Source of the DNA: Dictyocoela muelleri | Taxonomy: Eukaryota; Microsporidia | DNA: 19,848 bases | Direction of reading: 5' to 3' | Assembly: GCA_016256075.1 (NCBI GenBank) | Contig: SDVU01000132.1 | Coordinates: 1-19,848, forward strand | In this document: piece after piece, positions 8,398 through 16,193 of the stretch | Layout of the letters: each line of letters starts with the position of its first letter | How positions within the stretch are numbered: position 1 is the stretch's first letter | Notes under the pieces: model-generated | What the model saw: only the letters and a program-made list of their open reading frames with translations | Database searches by the model: none | Told to the model about the DNA's origin: nothing | Program-made: the position numbers and the translations under genes

Positions 8398-8515
8398 AAA
8401 TATATAAAATAAATAATCTAAAATAGTAATAAACTTAAAATTTAAAAATAAATAAATTAAAGTCTTCACGAATTAAAGCTTTAACACACTTTTTGTGTAT
8501 AAGGCCATAATATCT

Positions 8516-9454
8516 TTATAAATCGCATTTACTCAATAAAAAGAGTGCTTTTTTTATCAAACACCGAAAATATTCATTATAACCCCCAGATAATTTGCTT
8601 CTTACTATTGATTTCACCTTAGAAAAAGCAAATTAAATAGGATTTAACATATAGTTGTAAGGTGATAAATATAATACATTATACCACCTTTCGTTATAAA
8701 AACCTCTTGTTATATTAGAAGATGTATTTTTGCATTATCCATAATAAAAACACAATTTTCTAAATCATGATATTCGTCACAAAATATCAATAATTATTCA
8801 ATGAACCCTATAAAACTTTCGGAATTAATAGATCCAGTATATGTTTTTACAAATAAAGGTTTTTCATTAGAAATAGCTGAGATTAAACTAACATTAAAGA
8901 CTCTGTTTGAGGGAACCACAACTGAAACGGTTTATCCCCGCTGAGATCTGCCAAAAGTTTTTCGAAGATAGAAATTAAAGCTGGATTCATCAATTAATAT
9001 TTCTATTTATTATCGCCAATGTCTAAAATTGTTCTTGCATATTCAGATCGCCGCGTTTTGTTATTTTCCGAATAAATATTTATTGTTGTTAAGTTAATTT
9101 TTTAATTGTAATCATTAGGCTTTTTATGGTTCTATTAATTGTTTAAATAAAACATTTAAATGATAATTGGTTATTAGTTTTTTTTGGTTCAATGTGACGG
9201 TTAGGTTGGTTTCCATATAATTTTCAATTGCCAATTTTATTTACTCGCTTATTTTTCTGTTTCACATCTTCCCGTGTGTTTTATTCTATTCTACTTTCAG
9301 ATTTATAGATATTAAATATATAAAAAGCAGTGTTATAATTATTATTCAATATAAAGACGACATCTTTAATATTATATTCTTCTATTTCTATTTTTTTAAT
9401 TAGCTGTTGCCTCAAATTATTTGATATATCATTATTCTTTTTCTTTGCAGACAT
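8516..9454 (-). pseudogene. IS630/Tc1-like transposase, decayed
   Basis: The minus strand starts with an ATG at 9454 (MSAKKKNNDISNNLRQ...), open for 57 codons to a TAA at 9281. This is a plausible N-terminal helix-turn-helix of the IS630/pogo type (LIKKIEIEEYNIKDVVFIL). After a badly damaged middle, the DDE core is clear at 8994-8710: IDESSFNFYLRKTFGRSQRG, then VFIMDNAKIH with the second aspartate. The third motif reads YLSPYNYMLNPI followed by a TAA exactly where the catalytic glutamate belongs (GAA to TAA). The tail FAFSKVKSIVRSKLSGGYNE ends at 8516. At least four in-frame stops and several frameshifts make it dead. Family assignment is from the D-D-E motifs and is fairly safe. Confidence 0.75.
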
Positions 9455-9877
9455 AATAAAAATTACCGATTTTATTCTTAAATATATAATCCCATATTTT
9501 GGAGGTAAAAAAATGTTGATTTGAATGATTTTATTAACAAAATAGATTTATTAAATATTTGAAAACAATTAAAAAAACGCTGTGAAAAATTTGAAAAACG
9601 CCGTGAAAAATTTGAAATTAAAACACAAAAAATTTGAAATTAAAACACAAAAAATTTGAAAAGAAAAAATTAAAAATTTGAAAAACAAAATTTAAAATTT
9701 AAAAAAAAGTTTAAAAACAGGTTAAAAAACAGGTTTAAAAACTATATATTAAATTTAAATTATAAAAATCAAATTAAAAATTTAGATTTTTAGCTAAAGC
9801 CCCTACATCGTTTTTTTGAAGAACAAATTCATTTTCATTTTCATTTTATTCTTCTGTTTAGAAAATACATTTCTTAA

Positions 9878-10020
9878 CCCTTAAAAGATTAAGTACACAT
9901 ATATTTGTACTTTAAAAACATCAAGTACACATATATGCTTACACAAAAAACAAACAAGTACAAATTATGTATATTCAAAAAAGCTATTAAGTAAACATAA
10001 TATGTATACGCAAATTACCT
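9878..10020 (+). mobile_element. piggyBac-like terminal fragment with internal repeats
   Basis: TTAA (9874-9877) is followed by CCCTTAAAAGATTAAGTACA, the form of a piggyBac-family end (TTAA target, then CCCTT). Behind it AAGTACACATATAT recurs at 9890 and 9930, with weaker versions (AAGTACAAATTATG, AAGTAAACATAATATG) near 9956 and 9991, giving a spacing of roughly 30-40 bp. No opposite end or transposase is visible, so it is a relic or solo end. The assignment rests on the short terminal motif only. Confidence 0.35.
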
Positions 10021-10083
10021 AAAATTTGATATGGGGCTGGTCTAAAAATATAATTATAACGTTTTTTTACATTAAAATAAAGC

Positions 10084-10240
10084 ACTCGTTTATTATTATA
10101 GCCATTCGTAACCTTTTATAGTACCATCGTTGTATTATCATAGCCCCTTTGTTGTATTATAGGTTTTAAAAATTGATAGACACATTTTACAGATTTTAGA
10201 TCCATTGCCGGTATTTTACCTCTTTTGTTATTTTTATTGA
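10084..10240 (-). repeat. Minisatellite arm plus palindromic-element edge (fragment)
   Basis: The first part (to about 10164) is four units of CGTTGTATTATCATAGCCCC type, the inverse orientation of the arms at 3122 and 4388. It passes into GTTTTAAAAATTGATAGACAC and CAGATTTTAGATCCATTG, which resemble the outer part of the palindromic elements at 357 and 1969. This is probably a broken copy of the same nested arrangement. No coding sequence is present. Confidence 0.4.
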
Positions 10241-10244
10241 TGTT

Positions 10245-10350
10245 CCGTTAAAATTTACCTAAATTGATTATTTTTAACTAATTTTATCCCTCGTTTTAAG
10301 ATAATCCGTTAAAATTTACGTCCATTAATAATTTTTAATCAATTTTTAGC
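10245..10350 (+). repeat. Tandem duplication, 61 bp period
   Basis: CCGTTAAAATTTAC occurs at 10245 and again at 10306. Each is followed by about 27 similar bases (TTTTTAACTAATTTT and TTTTTAATCAATTTTT). The second unit contains the target at which the SINE at 10353 inserted. No function is evident. Confidence 0.55.
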
Positions 10351-10811
10351 AAGCCAGATAGCCCCATGGTTAGCACTCTTGAATGAAAAGTTGAGTATCG
10401 ATATTCAAATCCCACTGACGTTTCTTTAATAAATAATGAGGGAATGACATTAAGCGATAAAAAAATATAGAAATATAGTATTAATATACAATTTTCTAGT
10501 ATTGTATAGTTGATTAAGACTTGGTCTAACATGACAATGAATTAGATGGGACTCTCCTAGGTGTGGTGATAGTTCGTCGACGCATTTGGCAAAATAATTA
10601 GTGTCACAGGCATATGTGATTCCAGGCTTGAGGGGTTCTACATGAAAAAAAAATCAATTTTTTAAAAGTAAATTTGTTTGAACTATTTACGATTGTTTGA
10701 ATTTTTATTTTTATGAAATGTGGGTAAATTTTTTTTTAAATATTTAATAATGGAGAGAAATGATAATAATGGAGGTAAAATGTCAAAATCGAAAAAAATG
10801 TGAAATTATAA

Positions 10812-10890
10812 GAAAAATTGAATCGTGCACCAGCTGCAAATGTAAAAATATAGTCGCAATAAATCAATTATAGAAATGTGAAAATATTTT
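10812..10890 (+). repeat. 79 bp direct repeat, left copy
   Basis: This copy begins GAAAAATTGAATCGTGCA and ends AATGTGAAAATATTTT. It matches 12475-12553 over 79 bp without gaps and with only a handful of differences. It lies outside the inner inverted ends, separated from them by six bases (CATTAA). It is far too long for a target duplication. Confidence 0.8.
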
Positions 10891-10896
10891 CATTAA

Positions 10897-12468
10897 CCGG
10901 AATTTCGCCAAAATTTCCGACCCGGAATTTCGCTAAAATTCAAATTTTTTTTGAAAAAATTTTAACCCCTCATGGAAAATTTCAAAACACAGAGAGGTGC
11001 ACTTATGATAATAGTTTCTGGATTTCTTTATATTATAAGCACAGAAAAAGGGGATGTGATAAGATGGAGGTGCAGGTATCGAGAGTGTAAAGATTTTATA
11101 GTAGAAAAAAATGAAACCTTACCGCTTATCAAACAAGAAGAACACTCTTGTGACTCAAATCATGGTTAGAATGAAGCATTTATAGCCGAAAAAAAATTCT
11201 TAATAGATGTGAGGAGGAGAATGAAAGATTTGTTTCTGTATATACATCAGAAACCAAGAATTTTGAAACCTTAATTCTACCCGAAGTATCATCTTTTGAA
11301 AATCTTCTCGACTATGCTCGTAAACTTAGAAAACGAAGAGATAATTATCTCCCAGGACCAACAAACGATATTCCAGTTTCTCTACAGATAACTTTGAATA
11401 GTCAAAATTTCTACAGTTCATTCTGGATTTAATTCAGGAAGTCCTATTGTTATTTTCTTTTCAGATTAATTTCTACCATATATCAAAGATTTGAAAATAA
11501 TAGTTGTAGATGGCACTTTTAAATCGTCTCTGCATCAGTTCTACCAGTTAGTTACAATTCAAGGCTATTTGTTTAAAAAATTTACCCCCCCTTATTTTCA
11601 TCATGTTGCAAGAGAAGTCTTAAGAGAAATACAAGGAAGCTCGTTTCTTTTTAAAATTAATATTATTCTAAATCCACTGGTTGTTGTATCGGTTTTTGAA
11701 TTGGCGCTATTCTCTGCGTTTAAAGCGTATGGTAAGCTTGTAAAGTCATTTGGTTGTTTATTTCACTATTTTCAATGCTTATAGAGGAAAATTCCACAAT
11801 TAGGCTTAGAATCGGCTTATAAAACAGACTTGGTTGCAAACAAGATTTTTAAAAAATTACTTAAATTGCCCTACTTTAAATTATCAATAATTCTTTAAGC
11901 ATATAATCTTGTTTTGAAATAAATTGAAAATTCAAACATAAAACCCGTCTTTTCAACGTTCATTGATTATTTTGAACAAAATTTTATTGGCAATAATTCT
12001 ACATCTAGCCCACGTTTTGAGCATGCTCGTCGGTGTGTTTATGAAAGAATTAAAAATGGTCTTCCCACAACAACAAATAGTCTTGAGAAATGGCATAGAG
12101 GCTTCAATAACTTAGCCGAAGTAAAAAGGCCAAACTTGGGTTTTTTTTGATTCTTTAAGAATAGAGACGGAAAAAATAAGAAACAAGATTGCGCGGTTTT
12201 CTATAGGTAAATTTGATGTAAATCTTGATAATAATAAAAGACGTGAAAAATTCAGTATTTATGTGGAAAATGAAAAATATATGTCTACAAAAAACATTTT
12301 TTCTTTCCTAGACGAATTAAATAAATGAATTTTTGAATAAAAATATTTTTCGTTTGAATATCAAAATATTTTTTTAAATATTTATGTTTTTATAATATTG
12401 TTTTGGCGAAATTCCGGGTCAGAAATTTTTGGCGAAAACCGTAATTTCGCCAATTGGCGAAATTCCGG
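10897..12468 (+). mobile_element. MULE-bearing inner segment with CCGGAATTTCGCC inverted ends
   Basis: The left end is CCGGAATTTCGCC and the right end is its inverse GGCGAAATTCCGG. The motif repeats further in: GACCCGGAATTTCGC at about 10919 and the inverse GGCGAAATTCCGGGTC at about 12405, so the ends are compound. Six-base spacers (CATTAA and CACGTC) separate it from 79 bp direct repeats on both sides. It holds the FLYWCH-MULE pseudogene. I infer that this is the original autonomous MULE. Confidence 0.6.
10972..12328 (+). pseudogene. MULE transposase with FLYWCH-type zinc finger, decayed
   Basis: The first open part (10972-11169) reads like a FLYWCH/WRKY-GCM1 type zinc finger: GALMIIVSGFLYII, WRCRYRECK, and a later H-x-C. 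The next piece (11208-11432) contains LLDYARKLRKRRDNYLPGP, the linker before a MULE core. The core (from 11491) starts with VVDGTFKSSLHQFYQL, the first catalytic aspartate. The usual second aspartate before FE is V (SVFELALFSAF), and CLFHYFQCL is the MULE C-H motif. A TAG then interrupts at 11782. LPTTTNSLEKWHRGF holds the final glutamate. After a frameshift near an eight-T run, DSLRIETEKIRNK... ends with TGA at 12328. At least four stops and three frameshifts are present, so it is inactive. Confidence 0.8.
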
Positions 12469-12474
12469 CACGTC

Positions 12475-12553
12475 GAAAAATTTAATCGTGCAACGGCTCC
12501 AAATATAAAAATATAGTAGCAATAAATCAATTATAAAAATGTGAAAATATTTT
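12475..12553 (+). repeat. 79 bp direct repeat, right copy
   Basis: This copy begins GAAAAATTTAATCGTGCA and ends AATGTGAAAATATTTT, and is the partner of 10812-10890. Six bases (CACGTC) separate it from the inner inverted end at 12468. Beyond it, 12554-12772 is A+T-rich and non-coding up to the outer inverted end. Confidence 0.8.
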
Positions 12554-13033
12554 ATACGATAAATTTTTTTATTATCTTAAATATTTTTTAAATGTTAGTG
12601 TATTTTAAGATTTTGAATTTCTTTAAAAAATTTTAAGAATTTTTATTTAAATTTTTGAAGTGTCTTAAAAAAATTAAGAGTTTTATTTTAAATAAATTTA
12701 AAGTTTGATAATTTTTAATTATTTTGAAATTGCAATTTACAATATAAATTTTGAAATTTTGAAATTTAATGGAACCACTCAAGCCTGGTAACTTCTCAAG
12801 CCTGTGACAATTAGTAAAGAAAAAATAATGAAAAGACATTAATTACCTGTATCTTACATAGTTATTGATAAAACGAAAATTGCGTATACAGCTAGGCTTC
12901 TGGGTATCTTGCAAAGTGACGTATTATTTGAACACTAGGAACCAAAGGTCATAAGACTATGGTTAAAGACACCTCTCCTGATTGGCAGCTATGGATGTAT
13001 TCATAATGTAATATATATACCAATTTTTGTTAA

Positions 13034-13530
13034 ATCCCGATTGCTTCCTGTTCCAATTACTCAATGTTTCAATTGCCTGTTATCCTAATTTCATGCTGTC
13101 TAAACTGCTGGTTGTACTTATGTTATCTCAAAAAAAGATTCACCCTAGCAAATTACATAAATAATTCACCCTGTCATCAATGCCTAAATTAGTAGAGCAA
13201 ACTCTAATTTTTCGAGATTTTAAACGTTATTCGTAGAATGAAAGCTTTCAATAACTTTGAAATCTAGAGGCTTATCGATGGAGGTGGAAATAGAAGGTGA
13301 GTTTATATCAAACAAGATGAGACAAATGAAAGGTGTGCTTAATCTCATTAATCATCGCTGAATAAACCCAAAACAGCTTTTTGAAGCTAATAAGTATAAT
13401 TAAATTAGATATTTAAAGTTTGTTTTATTTTGTCTAATTTTTTTAGGTTTAAAAAAAATTATATTTTTTTTGAGAATACAATTGAAACAGCAAGCAACAG
13501 GGATAGTAATAAATTGCCCCTAATGAACCA
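13034..13530. other. Stretch without an assignable gene
   Basis: Composition is more even here than in the flanking repeats. A 27-codon open frame at 13278-13361 (MEVEIEGEFISNKMRQMKG...) and its surroundings look faintly coding but are broken by stops, and I recognise no family. It could be the end of a further decayed transposon gene. No repeats or RNA genes were seen. Confidence 0.3.
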
Positions 13531-14528
13531 ATTTTTAGCTTTCATTTTTTAAACCTTATTTTTAACCCATGTTTTTTTAATCTACATTTTCTAACCTTAT
13601 CAATTTACACATATTTTTTAAACCTCTTTTTAAACCCTTATTTTTAAACCTAGTTTTTTTAACCATATTTTTCAAACTATATTTTTTTTAATTCTTTTTT
13701 AACCCCTATTTATTAATTCTCATTTATTAACCCTTTTTTTATTTTCATTTTTTTAATTCTAATTTTCCCCTTATTTTTTCCCCTTTTTTCCCCTTTATAT
13801 TTTCCCAATGTTTTTTAGCCCAAATTTTTAAACCCAAATTTTTTGGACTGTATTTTTCAACCCATATATTCCACCCTAACCTATTTTTACCCATATTTTC
13901 CTCATATTTTCCTCATATTTTACCCATATTTTTACCCATATTTTTACCCATATTTTTACCCATATTTTTTAACCCATATTTTTCCGAATATTTTTTTCTC
14001 CATATTTTCTAAAAATTTTTGTGCCTATTCTTTGCCCATATTTTTGTATCAAATATTTATAACCCATATTTTTAACCCATATTTTCACCCATGTTTTTCA
14101 TTCATATTTTTTTCATCCAATATTTCTTATCTAATATTTCGTATACCATATTTTCCTATATTTTTTTAACCCAAATTTAAACCATTGTTAAAAAAAGAGT
14201 TAAAAAATAAAGAATAGAAAATATGGGTAAATATAAGGGCTAAAATATGGGAAGGAAAATATGGAATGGAAAATATATGTTAAAAAAATCGAAACGAAAA
14301 TCCGCGTATGATTAATAACTCTGGAGAAATGGTCTATAACACTATTAAAATGTGTCTATAACACTTAAAAAAATGTGTATATAACTTTGAAAAAATAAGT
14401 CTACAACTCTGAAAAAATGTATCTAAACTTCTGAAAGAAATGTGATTATAACTTTGGAAAAACGAGTCGATATGTTTGGAAAGAAGCATATAAATTTAAT
14501 AAAGAGGTCTATAATCATGAAAACCCGG
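13531..14528. mobile_element. Truncated palindromic element, copy 3
   Basis: T-rich units with TTTTTAACCCATATT fill 13531-14176 and are mirrored after a hinge near 14183 by AAAATATGGGTAAA-type units to about 14285. There follow about eight 20-22 bp units with GTCTATAACTCTGAAAAAATG (14320-14510) and an end AATCATGAAAACCCGG before TA (14529-14530). That layout is the right half of the elements at 357 and 1969. The left outer part is missing. Between 13920 and 13970 the unit is exactly 12 bp (CCCATATTTTTA), which creates a meaningless 108-codon open frame rich in Y, F and P. Confidence 0.55.
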
Positions 14529-14600
14529 TACTTAGTTCTTTATAAGACCGAGAATTAGACCAAATAAGGTACTCAAGAAGACAATTTTTTTAAAAAGCTT
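14529..14600 (+). repeat. Interspersed repeat, also at 19279-19345
   Basis: CGGTACTTAGTTC followed by GACCGAGAATTAGACCAAA and AAGGTACTCAA corresponds to CGGTACTGAGTCC, GACCCAGAATTAGAGCCCA and AAGGTAATCAA at 19275-19345, in the same orientation. The similarity fades afterwards. The family and function are unknown. It flanks the right end of the truncated palindromic element. Confidence 0.4.
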
Positions 14601-14703
14601 TCGCGTAATATTATCGTAATTCAAGATAATAGTAAATTTTCACTTTAAAATGGTAATATACACACTAAATATCAGAGATTTCTACTGTGTATTTTGCCAG
14701 TAG

Positions 14704-15852
14704 GTCTTCTTTAGAATGTTGCCCAAGACAAGGTAAGCTACCTTGGAATAAAATTATAAAAAAAATTAAATTTTTTAAAAATCAATTTTTTTTAAAAAAC
14801 AATTTTATCAAAATCTTTTTTACAAATTAAATAGTTAAAAAAACACAAAATTTTATAAATATTTAAAATATAATTTTAATATATCTTTAAAAATAATAAA
14901 AGACTCTTCGCGATCATCTTTCATTAAAAATCTTCTTTTAAAAGTCTATTCGACCAACCAATTATCTATATTTCTACGCATTACACCATGCTCTTTGCGC
15001 ATTGTGCTTTTTAAGTGCGCCCAAAAGCCCTCGATATTATTAGTGTGTGTTCCATCAGGACTTATGAAACTATTATTATGCAAGACAACCTTATGATCAA
15101 GGCAAAGATTTTCAGCTACTCTCGTATATGATGGGTATCCATCAGTATGAAATTTTGTCAAGACACCTATTTTACCTTCCAAATCCGCAGTAAACGTACC
15201 AACTTGGCGATTTTCTATCTTTTTTATAAAAAATTGATTTTTATCGATAGAATCAATCGCACCGAAAATCCAAACAGTGTCTTTGACTTCATCATCAGTA
15301 GAATTTGGATACCTAATAACTCTTCTTCTTGACAAAACTGTTTCATCTGCTTCAACTACTTTCCCAAGTCCACCTAAAAAAACTGGCTGATCATTGCAAT
15401 AATCTTGATAACATTTCAATAATTTTTTTTAATTGATATTATATTAGCATCATAGATTCAATAAAAGTTATTTAATTGTTTTTAATTCACCCCGTTTATG
15501 ATTAAATATATAATATGCACGTGTACATTTATATTTAAATTACTACTTGTAATTGATTCTCTTTTACGACAACCCGAGTTAGAACACCGGTAATAAATTA
15601 TTTTCATTGTACCACGGTTTTGAATTTTTAGGTTAGATAAATGAGAGCAACTAGTACACGTCTTATGTTTTTTTAATATATTTTCTTCAATAAAAAATTC
15701 ATAAAGTTTAGAAATACTGGTGAAATCATCATTTGTAACATTAAAATTCATTTAGGAGAGATTTTGATTTTTTTTTTAAAAAAAAATCAATTTTGCTTTT
15801 CTTTAGAATGTTGCCTACATTTTAAAAATTTGGGCAACATTCTAAAGAAGAC
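14704..15852 (-). mobile_element. ISXO2/Merlin-type DNA transposon
   Basis: The left end GTCTTCTTTAGAATGTTGCC and the right end GGCAACATTCTAAAGAAGAC are inverse copies over at least 20 bp. They enclose a transposase pseudogene with an ISXO2-type DDE domain. The right end is doubled: a further inverted copy (TCTTTAGAATGTTGCC, 15800-15815) faces the terminal one (15833-15848) across a 17 bp gap, forming a hairpin. The flanks TGCCAGTAG and TGCGACTGT agree at only five of nine positions, so a duplication of the 8-9 bp expected for Merlin is possible but weak. Confidence 0.8.
14853..15751 (-). pseudogene. ISXO2-like (IS1595/Merlin) transposase, decayed
   Basis: From an ATG at 15751, the first 89 codons include a zinc ribbon (CTSC, then YYRCSNSGCRKRES). 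About 60 bases around 15420-15481 contain stops and a frameshift. The core 15419-14949 shows all three catalytic regions: VEADETVLSRRR (first D), FHTDGYPSYTRV (second D) and THTNNIEGFWAHLK, the N-x(3)-W/HLK ending of the family. A TAG at 14946-14948 falls after NIDNWLVE. The frame then stays open for 30 codons (TFKRRFLMKDDREESF...) that match a normal C-terminus, ending at 14853. So the lesions are few: two stop-type changes plus one frameshifted joint. Of the large transposase remnants here it is the least decayed. Confidence 0.85.
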
Positions 15853-16191
15853 TGCGACTGTTATTGATAACGAAATAATAATATATTGATCTTATTATAA
15901 AATAACAAAAATAATATAAATTTTAAATGAAAAATCGAAATAAGTGAGTATCTTTTTATTATATATTGTCTCTTTTTAAATATTAAATATATCAAATACC
16001 ATGTCTATTTTATGATATCAATATGAAAAAAATTCGCTTCAAGGAAAATATGCTTAGTGCATTTAACAAAAAATTATAATATTAATATTTCATTAGGTGG
16101 TATTAAAAAAAGTATAGAATCTGAAGTAACTATTTTTTTTAAAGGTAGTTAAAAAATATAAACAACATTTTTTTGAGAAAAAAAAAGATGT
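15853..16191. other. A+T-rich stretch, nothing assignable
   Basis: No repeat family or open frame longer than about 20 codons with coding character was found. A short piece at 16023 (MKKIRFKENMLSAFNKKL then stop) looks faintly coding but cannot be assigned. The stretch joins the ISXO2-type element to the pogo-like element. Confidence 0.4.
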
Positions 16192-16193
16192 TA

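Larger units (their letters stand above)
7809..9700 (-). mobile_element. IS630/Tc1-like DNA transposon with sub-repeat inverted ends
   Basis: The left terminal repeat (7834-7938) and the inverted right one (about 9572-9690) share TTTTTCAAATTTTTCACAGC and TTTTTCAAATTTTTAATT blocks. Each consists of roughly 20-23 bp sub-repeats. Between them lies a decayed transposase on the minus strand (8516-9454). A SINE (7960-8397) inserted between the left repeat and the transposase 3' end. Outer ends and target duplications are not resolved, because SINE copy D abuts the left side and A-rich sequence blurs the right. Confidence 0.6.
10603..12808. mobile_element. DNA transposon inserted in the SINE (36 bp inverted ends, AATTAGT duplication)
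   Basis: The left end reads GTCACAGGC...CCAGGCTTGAGGGGTTC and the right end inverts to GTCACAGGC...CCAGGCTTGAGTGGTTC, so about 36 bp match imperfectly. AATTAGT flanks it at 10596-10602 and 12809-12815. It was therefore a precise cut-and-paste insertion that interrupts the SINE body between its CGGCAAAA and AATTACCTG motifs. CAGGCTTGAG occurs twice in the right end. The centre is the MULE-bearing segment 10897-12468. Either the whole is one MULE with unusual internal structure, or the MULE is nested in a non-autonomous element. The 7 bp duplication is shorter than the usual 8-11 of MULEs. Confidence 0.75.
10353..13020 (+). mobile_element. tRNA-SINE copy F, full length, split by a transposon
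   Basis: The head (10353-10448) has an A-box-like ATAGCCCCATGGTTAGCA and B-box-like ATTCAAATCCC. The body runs to 10602 (ATGACAATGAATTAGATGGG, CTCTCCTAGGTGTGG), is interrupted, and resumes at 12816 (AATTACCTGTATC, TTGCGTATACAGCTAGGC, GAACACTAGGAACCAAAGGT), ending in ATGTAATATATATAC at 13020. Without the insertion it is about 455 bp. The flanks CAATTTTTAGCAA (10340-10352) and CAATTTTTGTTAA (13021-13033) match at 10 of 13 positions, a target duplication of the length expected from LINE-assisted retroposition. This copy defines both ends of the family. Confidence 0.8.

Noticed and set aside
10812-12553. The 79 bp direct repeats as long terminal repeats of a retroelement
   Set aside because: The enclosed gene is a MULE transposase with inverted ends, and no reverse transcriptase, integrase or primer-binding site is seen.
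13843-14169. 108-codon open frame rich in Y, F and P
   Set aside because: It is the translation of a 12 bp tandem unit (CCCATATTTTTA) and its variants inside a palindromic element. The length in multiples of three alone keeps the frame open.
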